Translations under genes and position numbers: made by a program
Notes under the pieces: generated by a model
The model's input: the letters and a program-made list of their open reading frames with translations, nothing else
Database searches by the model: none
Told to the model about the DNA's origin: nothing
Shown here: positions 13,101 to 22,314 of the stretch, piece by piece
Numbering within the stretch: position 1 is the stretch's first letter
Layout of the letters: every line of letters starts with the position of its first letter
Assembly (NCBI RefSeq): GCF_000471905.2
Contig: NW_006498435.1
Location: 506,583 to 570,582 of the forward strand
Length of the DNA stretch: 64,000 bases
Direction: 5' to 3'
Source: Amborella trichopoda
Lineage: Eukaryota > Streptophyta > Magnoliopsida > Amborellales > Amborellaceae

Positions 13101-16074
13101 TCTTATAAAAGAAAGAGACTGAGAAATTACCAGATGGAGAGGGGGTCCATACCAAGGAATCATCCCCGGCTGGTGATGAGAAGATAGGATGTAAGGCTGC
13201 CAACATATAGAAGACGAGAGTGTGGTCTCCTCTTCATTGAGGTTTCTTCCGAAGGATGGATTCCACCTCCTTCGGCCCCCTGAATTAACCATCTCTTCTG
13301 CGATGGTAGAATCTTTGTTACGAGCAAGGTGAAAGAGAGAGGGAAAAAGGTCCCTGAGTGGGGAATCTCCAATCTAGAGATCAGACCAAGAGCGGACTCT
13401 GGTACCTTCTTTGGGGTGGAATCATATGGACCTCTTGAACATGGTATGAGAGGAAGCAAATGATTTCCAAGCACCTGACGCCCTTCTGCTAGAGATCCTG
13501 TCAGGTACCCACTCATGTTCCGGGATCTTATATTTGCTTTGTATAACCTGTGCTCAAAGCGAGGTAGGTTGGGTGACCAATCTCCACCACCATTTCCCTA
13601 GCAAAGCCTGATTGTGTTTTCTGAGGTCTCTGATACCTAAACTGCCTTGGGATTTAGGTAGTCTGATTTGATCCCATGAAATTAGGTGGTGTCTGGTTTT
13701 TTCCGCTTGTCCTGACCATAAGAAATTCCCACCGACGTTGGCATGTGAAAGATGGACATTAAATAAACAAGTGTGTTGGCCATTGTTGCTTTGACCAGTG
13801 TAGAGCGGCCAGCAAGGGATAGAAATCTCCCCTTCCATCCTGCCAATCACCTATCTACTCTATCGATGATAGGAGCCCAACCACTCTTTTTCGGTTTTCC
13901 AAGGCCCAGGGGGATGCCCAGGGGGATGCCCAGAGGGATACCCAGGTAGGTAGTGGGGAAATCCTCGACTATACATTCCCAAGAAGGAATGAGGGTCCTA
14001 TTTGCTTGGGATGTGAGACCAACTCCCATCATCTTTGATTTATCCATGTTGACTCTGAAACCTGTGGCTATCTCAAAACATTTAAGGAAAAACCTAAAGT
14101 TCTCTATTTCTTGTGGTGAAGCATCAAGGAAAACTAAAGTGTCATCTGCATATTGCAGGTGTGACACCAAAGGACCTTGTGAGCTACATTTGAGTGCTGT
14201 AAGAAGACCTTCCTGGTATAGGCGAGAGATGGACATGCTGAAAACCTCTGCTACAATGGTAAAGAGAAACGGGGATAGAATTTCTAGCCAACAATTGGCA
14301 GCCAGGCATAATCAGGTTGGTCCCAACCAATGTCAATCCGATAACAAAACCATCTTTTTTTTTTTGTTTGCGTTGAATCAAACTTGAAAGTTAGTGCTGC
14401 TAAACATCAGCTGCTAGCCATCAAACATTAAGCAATTTTGTGTCCAAGAACAACATGTAGACTCAGTCACAAACTACTTTGTTAAATAGTTCATCTTGAG
14501 CCTTTCATGATAAAAGCTTAATTGACTCTAAGAAAAAAAAAAAATCAGAACTTGGATCCTGCTGTTTCTGTGAGACCCAATCCCTGTGCTTTAGCTCCCC
14601 TTGACCTTCCCATTATAATAGACTTCCAAAAACAAACATTATACCAAAATTCAAAAATTATACTTCTTTTGTGCCTTGGAAGACAATAAAAAGAGGTTAT
14701 TAACTCCTTTATGAAGAATTCGATAAAATGGACAGGTAACGGAGAGAAATACCTTAAATGCCACATTGCAGCGGCTTATATTGACAATCCTTATAGCACT
14801 TCTCACTTGCTTACCCGGTTCATCTGCATCCAGCAGTTCCGAATTCAAAATAAATGACACCGAGATATGTCAAACAAGGTGGCTACAAGAACACTTGATT
14901 CTCAATCTACTGATAGAAAAAGAACCCTTAATATGATAAAATGACCAGAATAACCTCTTGAACCATCTCATAATTTGCGCTCTCTTCTGATAACAGGTAC
15001 AGTATTATAATTTTCCAAGAGGAATTTGGTCATTAAGAAGATCGAATGGATATAAAAGGGAATAAAATTAAACCGGTGACTCTTTAGCTATTTGAATGGG
15101 TACTTTCATCATTGCCAAAGTTGAAGGGCATACCGTCAATGTACGAAAACTTACAAAATCCGTCCAGACTAGCACACACCCATATCCAATTTCAACTCTC
15201 AATATCAACAGTCACCAATAACATTTTCTGAAATGCCCAGTATTTCCTCCCAGAAAGACTGTTATGCCTTCCATTTCAAACAGAAATATCCCTTTTACCA
15301 ACACATTTTTAAAGAAGTGCCATGTGGATCATCAGGAATGGTCATATTTGAACCCAAATAATAATAATAATTATCTTCATTTTTTTCCAGAAGATTTTAG
15401 TGCAATGGATGTCATTGTCATGGGCATTGAGCTATCCCTGCAAATGAAATTTATTTAAAGGAGCAAAAAATATACAAATAAATGGAAATTTGACTAAAAC
15501 AGCCAAATTGTAATTAACCCATTTACTAAAATCTAACCTTTCAAAAATGATACTTTCTTTTCTACAAAATTGATCTTTTCAGAAATGAGTACTGTGCTCC
15601 TAATTCAAGCAATTATCCATTTACACCTAACATTCACTCCTGCATCATATAAAAACCCTTAATAAAGCAAACATTCCTAACAAAGAACTCTATATGATAC
15701 CCAAAACCAGAAACCCTTAAAATGCTAACCCTTTGGAGGATATAACAAGCATTTTACAGGCATTGCAGGTGCCATTATAAAAAAAAAATGACCTTTGAGT
15801 AGATTCCCAGTATTTAACTCATTTACACTGAATAGGAAAGAACAAAAACAATAAACCCCAAGATCTACTTCACCCTAAACTGAAAATTACACTCTCAAAA
15901 TAATGAGAAAAATGGTGAAGGCATACAGGGAAAATAAAGCTTGGAGCGTGGGTCTAAGCGCAGTCTCCGTCTTGTAGGTAAAAGGGCTTTAGCAACCGCG
16001 GCTATGGTGGTTTTGCTCGAAGAAGGAGCGGAGCCACCATTTTTTTCGGGCTGATTTTCATGCGAGAACGGCAT
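1534..16074 (-). CDS. VAP4: VAP4-type vesicle-associated protein (MSP/PapD-like domain), seven exons
   Basis: Exons in reading order: 16074-15927, 14823-14753, 4558-4477, 2678-2563, 2259-2182, 1886-1755, 1620-1534 (stop TAG). Phases fit, every intron is GT..AG, and the joined frame codes 237 residues without a stop. The ATG at 16074 is the first in-frame Met; an in-frame stop lies about 60 bp upstream. Residues 1-30 form a Ser/Ala-rich tail. LLPTRRRLRLDP (about 31-42) leads into the MSP fold with KLYFPYEPGKQVRSAI, FQTTAPKSCYMRPP and FDEQRDAVSVEQI. The tail has EARKKPP and GEGLVIDEW and ends in GSAVK with no membrane segment. VAPs are known ER contact-site adaptors that bind FFAT-motif partners; this group was also called mannitol-induced in Arabidopsis. 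The N-terminal tail looks shorter than in Arabidopsis VAP4 proteins. Introns 2 and 3 are full of transposons, yet the coding frame is intact, so I infer a functional gene. Confidence 0.93.
2835..3249. mobile_element. MITE, palindromic-terminus family (copy M1), in VAP4 intron 3
   Basis: It matches the 375-bp element at 16745-17119, mostly in inverted orientation: shared stretches around GATCATCTTGACATCAAGATG, TTCTAGTATTGAAACCACAT and TTTAGAGCCTC. The right end reads AAACCGCACCC, the complement of the GGGTGCGG start of M2. The left terminal block has AAATGG-AG-CCATTT. The right flank is a CA microsatellite, so no target duplication can be read. Confidence 0.6.
3250..3284. repeat. (CA)n-(TA)n microsatellite
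   Basis: A CA tract of about 10 repeats followed by TA repeats. It sits exactly between two MITEs and probably formed the insertion target of the right-hand one. Confidence 0.85.
3285..3755. mobile_element. Fold-back MITE FB1, probably Mutator-type
   Basis: A 471-bp element that is nearly one long inverted repeat. Left GGAAGATGTTAGGGTGAGCCC pairs with right GGGCTCACCCAAGCTTTTTCC. The arms pair through to the centre near 3522, where CCCCTGAAA meets TTTCAGGGG. It sits in a TA repeat, so a 9-bp duplication cannot be resolved. The inner arms match the element at 53439-53909; the outer ~85 bp do not. Confidence 0.8.
3756..3782. repeat. (TA)n microsatellite
   Basis: About 13 TA repeats right of FB1; with 3271-3284 they form the disrupted target. 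Confidence 0.85.
3821..4310 (+). mobile_element. 5'-truncated LINE tail (end of RNase H), VAP4 intron 3
   Basis: A plus-strand frame ends with EANMVAEALAKSAS, the typical closing segment of the RNase H domain of plant L1 LINEs (host-like form EANxVADxLAKxG). It is followed by a short 3' UTR and an A-tract at about 4301-4310. A short direct repeat (AAGGCATAT) occurs at about 3812-3820 and again just after the A-tract, fitting a target duplication. It is antisense to the host gene. Everything upstream in the LINE is missing. Confidence 0.72.
4437..4471. repeat. (GT)n-(GA)n microsatellite next to the exon 3 donor
   Basis: Alternating GT then GA repeats. On the gene strand the splice donor of exon 3 (GTATGC) is followed at once by this tract. 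Confidence 0.85.
4620..7005. other. VAP4 intron 2, left part: no recognised gene
   Basis: Moderately complex DNA with only short, stop-ridden frames on both strands. I recognise no protein family. It may be decayed retroelement sequence, but I cannot support that. Confidence 0.4.
7006..7898 (-). repeat. Left arm of the hAT fold-back
   Basis: Read on the minus strand it repeats the right end of the element, including a copy of the transposase C-terminus (HYNDRLLSRLRSDYAKKYKG at about 7770-7840) that is less decayed than the copy at its original place. The segment corresponding to 9821-10335 is missing. Sub-terminal words related to GGGAGCGAG recur near 7085-7200. Confidence 0.8.
7895..9642 (+). 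pseudogene. hAT transposase with DUF659 and C-terminal dimerisation domain (decayed)
   Basis: Pieces in several frames give a hAT transposase in the usual order. About 7895-8095 is a remnant of the BED zinc-finger region (GKCSKVSKEE). About 8128-8375 carries the block HGIPFNVANDPRFHEMVYAI. About 8380-8700 is the DUF659 core with SDGWSNVKNEPLINVLAV and VVTDNAANCRGA. About 9041-9380 is the region ending in LAYVLSPKYH. About 9452-9642 is the hAT dimerisation segment with the CAERCWSTYSYIHRVKRN stretch. Frameshifts near 8370 and 8800-9040 and stops at 9380 and 9642 break it. The start of the zinc finger is gone, replaced by the inverted arm. An inactive copy. Confidence 0.85.
10009..10028. other. 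Assembly gap (20 N)
   Basis: Twenty undefined bases between a CT repeat and an ACGT repeat. True length is unknown. Confidence 0.98.
10029..10182. repeat. (ACGT)n / (ACGTT)n followed by (CT)n
   Basis: About 95 bp made of ACGT, ACGTT and ACTTACGTT words, then about 29 CT dinucleotides. It abuts the gap, so its structure may be partly an assembly product. Confidence 0.85.
10997..11854. other. VAP4 intron 2, middle part: no recognised gene
   Basis: Short frames only. A 95-codon minus frame at 11465-11752 has no family I recognise. Confidence 0.4.
11873..14278 (-). mobile_element. 5'-truncated L1-type LINE with an 18-bp target duplication (LINE-A)
   Basis: Read on the minus strand, ORF2 begins inside the reverse transcriptase at LSPFLFTIVAEVF (about 14270). 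It continues through QYADDTLVFLDAS (catalytic YADD, about 14140), TTYLGIPLG, the thumb, a zf-RVT-like part (VWSSIAPPKVQTFNWVA, about 13030) and an RNase H part ending NELADLLAKDGALL (about 12160). Several frameshifts break it. The 3' end is A-rich. The insertion is flanked by the 18-bp repeat AATTCCTAGCCAACAATT at 11855-11872 and its one-mismatch copy at 14279-14296. It lies sense to the VAP4 gene inside intron 2. Confidence 0.92.
13911..13945 (-). repeat. 12-bp in-frame triplication in LINE-A
   Basis: The LGIP codons are repeated in frame (GIPLGIPLGIPLG), where related LINEs have a single copy (as at about 62580). Confidence 0.8.
14297..15926. other. VAP4 intron 2 right end, exon 2 and intron 1: no other gene
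   Basis: Apart from exon 2 (14753-14823), I see AT-rich intron sequence with no recognised element. Confidence 0.5.
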
Positions 16075-16735
16075 TATTAAGACAAAAGTTTTCTCCTTCT
16101 TCTCCAATTGAAGCGTGGATCGAACCTCTCAGCTCTAAGGGGATTCCGCCATTAACGAAGCAGAGAAGCTCTGCAAGTGCTTAAGCCAGAGAAAGGAAAC
16201 AGTGATGACTGTTGCCATTATGACATGTTACTGTGAGCTTTTGAATTTTTATCGACTTCGGATCAGCTGCTCAAACAATTTAAAGCATGTGGTTTCTATA
16301 AGGCCTAGGCTTTATGAAAACAAAATAACGCTTCAGTTCATATCTTGGTTCCGAATGCACTTTAGGTAACAGAAATATTTATGATGGTTTTGAGTCATAA
16401 AGAGAGGCTGTACTTATTTTGATAGGGCTGCAGCCCTATCATTGTAAATGTTTAGAGTCGGGATTTGAGTTTTTGAAATGGCCCACACCTATGAAGGAAT
16501 ATCATGAATAGCCCACGTTGTGCATTCTGCAATCGACAGCCCACTTCAGTTCTCCGAGGAACGAAAAATTGCTATAGTTATTGGAAGTGGGAAAGGGAGA
16601 AGAAATCCATAGATTTTAATCTCGAATGTATACTGTACAAGTGAGGCCCACCTTAAAACCTTGTGTAAAAAGTTGTTCGGACGTTGGAAGTGGAAGATCC
16701 TTCAATTCACATTTTAAAAGACAAAAAAGATATCA
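16075..16735. promoter_or_regulatory. Upstream region of the VAP4-type gene
   Basis: 5' UTR and promoter must lie here on the minus strand. I cannot fix a TATA box or transcription start. A 22-bp perfect palindrome lies at about 16421-16442, some 350 bp upstream of the start codon. Confidence 0.35.
16421..16442. repeat. 22-bp perfect palindrome (copy P1)
   Basis: TGATAGGGCTG is followed directly by its reverse complement. The same palindrome with a similar left context (CTTATTTTGA) occurs at about 20884-20906. It resembles the terminal palindromes of the nearby MITE family. Confidence 0.85.
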
Positions 16736-16744
16736 TTCAATTAA

Positions 16745-17119
16745 GGGTGCGGATTGCATAGAGCCTCTAAGCAATTAAACTAGACCCTACTTTCAAATAG
16801 TGTGGAGATATGTGGTTTCAATACTAGAAATTTTTGTGATAGCCTTAAAATATATTTTAAAGTTTAAAGCTTCAAAAATAATGTAGAACGATAGATCTAT
16901 AAAAACTTGAAAATTTTGAAAATTGACACTCCAAAAATACATTACAAAATATATTATTTTCAAAACTTGAAGTCCATTTTTTTCTTATGTACATGGATCT
17001 TGATGTTGAGATGATCAATTTTAAGATATCTTAACATCAAAACAACCTCATCTAATGAAATGTTTATGGTAGACTCTAATTGGTTTGTTTAGAGCCTCGG
17101 CTCTATATAAACTTTTCCC
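16745..17119. mobile_element. MITE with 9-bp target duplication (copy M2)
   Basis: A 375-bp element from GGGTGCGGATTG to CTTTTCCC. It is flanked by a perfect 9-bp repeat TTCAATTAA at 16736-16744 and 17120-17128. Nine-base duplications and G-starting ends fit Mutator-like elements. Sub-terminal blocks are palindromic: TAGAG-C-CTCTA at the left, AGAGCC-TC-GGCTCT at the right. Non-coding. Confidence 0.85.
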
Positions 17120-17128
17120 TTCAATTAA

Positions 17129-18149
17129 CCATATCTAGACTTCCACCCGTATGGATATGAAAAAAAATAACAGAAAAATGATAGATTCCCCCAATTCATC
17201 TTCTCTCCTTCGACTTTTGATAACACACTATTAACTCCAATATTATTTTTCTTCATAACTACCTCTCAAGTTAAAACGTTATTTTTTATTTTTTTACCAA
17301 AATGCTCTCCATGTAACTTATATTTCCAAAACATGACACCCAACATATGTCGTTTCGGCACAAAAATGTGTCGGGCTTGTGTTTGGCTGGCACAAGTTGA
17401 ATATAAAACCGATCTAGTACAAAAAATGTTCTAAACCTGGTTTATACAAGTTGTGTCAGGATCAGCTTAGAAAGATAAAGTGGGAAACATGGCAAAAAAA
17501 AAAGGGTATTTTGATAAAAAAAAAATCAACTTTTGTAGGGGGTAGTTGAAAAAAAAACCCAGAAGTTTAGGGTAGTGATCTCATGCAACGGTTCTATCAT
17601 AGTATAATGCAACCACACTTCTAGAAAACCGTATTTGCAATTTTTGTATTACTCAAAATTTTGCACACACACTCTCCTCATCTCAATAATCAACCCCCCC
17701 CCCCCACCCCAAAAAAAAAAAAAGTTTAATTTGGACCCTAGATCCTAGATATGCTCAAAATAAGTCCCCTTCCAACAGCGAATCTCTACCATTTATTAGG
17801 TGAATTTCAAGATCTTAGCCTTTACAAATTCAAAATCATTTTTTTTTTTTTTAACATTGTTCATCTAATAATAATAAAATAAAAACAATTAAAAAATAAA
17901 AAATCCTTATAAGACCTAGATCTAAGCATCTTATCACTAATTGGGCTGAAAATTTACTTTCTAGGTTGTGTTTTCAAATTTTTCTTTATTGTGATCGTTC
18001 ATTAGAATGAAAAGAGTGTATATTTAAATTTTGAATCAAATAAATGGCCCTAACATATTTTTTTTAAGGTTGTTGCATTTTACCGAGATACAACCGTTGC
18101 ATGAAATCACTGCCCAAAAGTTTAATAACATGGCATGAAAAGTGCTGGA
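17129..18149. other. Intergenic, no recognised feature
   Basis: AT-rich, with a poly-C/poly-A tract at about 17693-17724. Nothing else is recognised. Confidence 0.5.
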
Positions 18150-18849
18150 TGTTGGGTTTGGTGATAGCTAAATCACCGTACCTATATTTTCTTCTAAAGA
18201 TTAGGGTATTATGAGAAATAGAAAATTGATTTTCTTGAGAAGCAAGAAAGTGATATCTTTATAAAATAGTGAAGGATGACATAATACCCATCATTTGAGG
18301 GTCACCCCTTTGGGGGTTATGGGAATGGATCTCTAATATGGAGATAGGTCTCCAAGAGAGAGAGACATAGCCTCCGAGAGAGAGGGGTATTCCCATGAGT
18401 TTTGAGTTGGTTAACTTCCACTTCTAGAGAGAGAAAATATCTATATTGCTTTCAAGATTATCTTTTCGATATCGGCATTGCGATGGGAAAGAGGTTGATC
18501 GACGATGTTGATTGGTTGGGGGAGTGGGTTTAGAAGGGAAGATCGATGATGATTTTTTTATCGATATTTAGAGATAGGTATTATCTCTTGTAACTCAAAA
18601 CTGTAATCTTCATTGTGATAGTGGATTTCTAATTGCTAAGATCGTGGATTTACATAGTTTACAGGGGAAACCACATAAATCATGTGTTGTTGTGGTGTGC
18701 TTTTTATGTTTGTTTTTTTTCTCGCACTCGATTTATAGTTGTATTTATCTACTTCATATTTAATCAATCATGTACACGATTTTGGGTGGGATCTCGATAT
18801 TTGGGATTCCCGATTTCGCAAGCTCAGGGGTTCTAGCAATTCCTACAAT

Positions 18850-18861
18850 TGGTATCAGAGC
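18850..18861 (+). other. Primer binding site (initiator-Met tRNA) of the TRIM-like element
   Basis: The 12-base TGGTATCAGAGC is complementary to the 3' end of plant initiator-Met tRNA, the usual primer of copia-type elements. Confidence 0.85.
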
Positions 18862-18924
18862 ACAAGGTGTGTATGGGGCTAATGTTTATATTAAGAAAAG
18901 AGGAATGACGGAATTTTATGGATA

Positions 18925-19095
18925 CCTGGTTTGAGGTGGAGAAATATTAAGGCAAAGTGTTTGTGAAAATTCTACAATAGAGGCAAGTGAGAAGAAATCA
19001 AGAAATATCTATGGTTTAAAGTGGAGAAATATGAAAGCAAAGTGTTTGTGAAAATTCTACAATGGAGGCAAATATGAAGAAATCAATAAATCTAT
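18925..19095 (+). repeat. Internal ~75-bp duplication in the TRIM-like element
   Basis: The segment around GTGGAGAAATATNAAGGCAAAG recurs once in tandem (about 18935-19010 and 19018-19090). One frame (VEKY...) weakly recalls the start of copia gag proteins; this is a guess. Confidence 0.7.
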
Positions 19096-19899
19096 TCAAC
19101 GAAGGTTGTCAAGCAGCTACGGTGATTTCGCTATCAGGGTGGAGATTGTTGAGTTTGGTAATAGCTAAATCACCATGCCCATATTTTCTTTTAAAGATTA
19201 GGATATTATAAAAAATAGAAAATTGACTTTCTTAAGAAGCAAGAAAGTGATATCTTTATAAGAGAGTGAAGGATGACATAATACCCATCCTTCGAGGGTC
19301 ACTCTTTTGGGGGTTATGGGAATGGATTTCCAATATGGAGATGGGTCTCCACGAGATAAAGACATGGCCTCCAAGAGAGAGGTGGTATTCTTCTGAGTTT
19401 TGAATTGGTTAACTTCCACTTCTAGAGAGAGAAAATTTCTATATTGCTCTCGAGATTATCTTTTTGGTAGCGGCATTGCGGTGAGAAAGAGGTTGATCGA
19501 CAGTGTTGATTGGTCGGGAGAGCGGGTTTAGAATGGAAGATCGGTGATGGTTTTTTACCGATGTTTAGGGATATATATATCTCTTATAACTTAAAACTGT
19601 AATCTTCATTGTGATATTGGATTTCTAGTTGCCGAGGCCGTGGATGTAGCCCTACGGGGTGAACCACATAAATCATGTGTTGTTGTGGTGTGTTTTTATG
19701 TTTGCTTTATTTCTCGCATTCGATTTATAGTTGTGTTTATCTACTTCACATTTAATCAATCATGTACATGATCTTGGGTGGGATCTCGGTGTTTGGGATT
19801 CCCAGTTCTGCATACTAAGGGGCTCTCGAGATCTCTAAACTGGGGAGGGCAAAAGTACAAATTGAGGGGTATCTATAATTTTCCTAAGAAAAAGATATT

Positions 19900-20105
19900 A
19901 AGTCCCAAAAATATTACATCATGTAACATATTATCTACATATTCTATGTAATAGATCTCATCAATTTGCACTACTTTTGGACCTTTAAGGTCCACAATTA
20001 GGTGTGAAAACAAATTTTCAAGCCATCATAAAGTTTCTAGCACTAAAACCACATCTTTTGCCAAGGTTTGAAGGTACATCTCACTTTGATTATTTAATAA
20101 ACCAT
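19900..20105. mobile_element. Truncated MITE of the palindromic-terminus family (M3)
   Basis: Shares words with M1 (TTTCTAGCACTAAAACCACAT, TTTGAAGGT, CTTTGATTATTTAA). Both ends are unclear. Confidence 0.45.
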
Positions 20106-21098
20106 ATCCATTAGGAAATAAAAAATATTGACATACATGTATGGAACTCGTGCGACTATAATTTTTCAGTTGTCCGATTTGAATGAACAATTATGGTAGC
20201 CTCAATCATAATGTTAGAAGTTAGCCTCCGACAGCTCAGAGTATTTTGTTTTTAATCTCTTTTAGTAACATTTTGAGCCAAAGTTTAGATTAGCCCTCTT
20301 CTCGTTGCGACTCACCTAATAAAAATTAATAAAATGCATTTTAATAAACAATTAATCAAAATGCCTCTTTTCTCATTTAATTTTATTAGAAATTTTAGTT
20401 TCTTTTTGCTAGGTATGCTCTTCGAAGGAGCGGACACTCTCCAAATTTCATACCGATCTGAAAAAAATCTTTTAAAATAAAATTGTGTTAGACGTGACAC
20501 TGTGACTGAATTTATATGCACATGTCCCTTAAAATATCATGCCATATTTATTATTATGCTCAAGTCCTTTTTTCTTTATAGACTTTTATTTTCGCAAAAT
20601 ATCTCGCACTAGAAGTGTCAAATCCAAATTTTAATTTCAATTAATTGTCGGGCCCAAATATAACATAGATTGCAACGTTTTGTTTCGGATAGTATATGTT
20701 CGACTTAAGATCTTTAGGATCATACAGTGCGTTAAAAAAAAAAACAAACTTTTAAAGTTAAATCGCTAGATTGAAGAGATCAGCCCCAACTATAATGTTC
20801 AAGCTAAGATGATCAATTTAAAAGTTATTCAACACTTGAATTGCAAATTTTGATCAGTTTTGATGTGAGGGTTTACTTATTTTGATAGGGCTGCAGCCCT
20901 ATCAAACTATTTTCCAAAACAAAAACAACTCGGATTTTCTTTCTTGGAAAAAATAAAATAAAATTTTGAGGCCTCCATGTTCATTGTAACCCCTTCCAAA
21001 AACCAATCTTCAAGTAAAGATGATTTTGGATCTAAAATTTACGTGGCCAAATCTCGACTACCAATTGAAACCTTAAAAAAATAGATTAATTAATAGAA
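20106..21098. other. Intergenic with a MITE fragment and palindrome P2
   Basis: About 20790-20850 resembles the MITE interior. At about 20884-20906 the 22-bp palindrome TGATAGGGCTG plus its complement recurs. No gene is seen. Confidence 0.5.
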
Positions 21099-21107
21099 TT
21101 TAAATAC

Positions 21108-22314
21108 GGGTGTAGTTTGTATAAGGTTGCAACCTTAAACAATTAAATTAAGGCACACCTCCAAATTTTATTATAAATATAATTTTAGTGCCAAATATTA
21201 TTACGATGGTTTAAGAATCTATTTTCATCTCTAGTGATAAAACTTTAAACTCCAAAAATCATTCAAATCAAGTAGATCTATCAATACTTGAAAATCTTGA
21301 AAATAGGCGGTCCAGATAATGTGTTGCAAGATACATTATTTTAAAGACTTGAAATCTTTTTTCTTTTTTCTTTTTTCTTTTTTCTTTTTTCTTTTTTCTT
21401 TTTTTCTTTTTTGGACGTTAACGATAAGCTTTCATTGAGAAAATGAGAGGTTGTAAGTACAAAAGAAAAGAAAAAAGAAAGAAGCAAAAGAGAAGAAAAA
21501 GAAACAAAAGAAGGAGAGGAGAGAAGAAAAAGCAAAGAAAAGAGAAAGACGGAAAAGAGAGAGGATCCTAATTTAGCCAAAGAAGCTTCACGATTTCTCT
21601 CTCTATTGATGTGTTGGAATTGGACATCCTTAGTGCCTAAAGACAGACGAATCTCATCCAAAATCGAGCTCCATTCCCACATAATTAAAGAGGGTCGTGA
21701 GCACCATCGAATAACATTTGCGAAGCCCCTTTAATATAAATATGACCATGTTCCTTTGAAAGCCGAGAAACTCCCTCCTTCACCACTCTTTACTCAGCCT
21801 CGTTACTATCACAAATAGGTAGCTCACTGAAAAAATAAAAAAAATTATTGCCTTCTTGATCTCTAAGCAGCCCTACAAAACCTGCCTTAAGGTTTCTTAT
21901 GTAACACTGCCATCAAAATTGAGCTTCAACCATCCACTAGGAGGGGGTATCCAAATTCCAAAAGGGGGGTTTGATGCATTTCTACTGCCTATGGATGAGA
22001 AGATCCCCCAAATTAGTGAAAAAAACTTCCTTGGGATAGTCCCTCTAGCAGAGAAAGGCCTGGGCCCAATGGAGCGAGAGGTTCAAAATTCTCTTAAGGA
22101 TAAATTCCTTATCATATTTATACCCTTAAAGATCCTCTATTTTCTCTCTTTCCATAAGCATCAAAGTACAACAGCACTGTCTTGGAAATCTTTTTTTCTT
22201 TTCATATTCATTCATCTCGACGTCAAGATGATCAATTAGAGGGTTTTATGATGGATTTGAGAGGTGTACCTTAATTCTATATTTTAAAGTTGCAATCTTA
22301 CATAAACTTTTTCT
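21108..22314. mobile_element. MITE copy M5, split by a LINE fragment
   Basis: The left part (21108 to about 21362) starts GGGTGTAGTTTGTATAAGG with the palindrome TAAGGTTG-CAACCTTA. The right part (about 22181-22314) ends in the matching terminus. The flanks TTTAAATAC (21099-21107) and TTTAAATGA (22315-22323) agree at 7 of 9 bases. Without the insert it would be about 390 bp, as in M2 and M6. Confidence 0.75.
21363..22180 (-). mobile_element. 5'-truncated LINE fragment (LINE-D) inserted in M5
   Basis: A minus-strand frame reads KEGVSRLSKEHGHIYIKGAS and later IRLSLGTKDVQFQHINRE, the RNase H end of an L1 LINE. Its 3' side is a tail of repeated (A)6G units seen on the plus strand as TTTTTTC repeats at 21363-21412. 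A near-identical stretch (CTTGAAATC then T-run; CTTGGAAATC then T-run) lies at 21348-21362 and 22181-22197, fitting a target duplication. Confidence 0.78.

Larger units (their letters stand above)
18150..19840 (+). mobile_element. TRIM-like copia-type miniature LTR retrotransposon
   Basis: Two direct repeats of about 690 bp (18150-18847 and 19147 to about 19835) both begin TGTTG and bracket about 300 bp. Right after the first is TGGTATCAGAGC (18850-18861), the initiator-Met tRNA primer site. Just before the second is the polypurine stretch AGGGTGGAGAT, as in copia elements. The inner part holds no pol gene. The last ~15 bp of the right LTR do not match the left one and no target duplication is clear, so its 3' boundary is uncertain. 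Confidence 0.85.
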
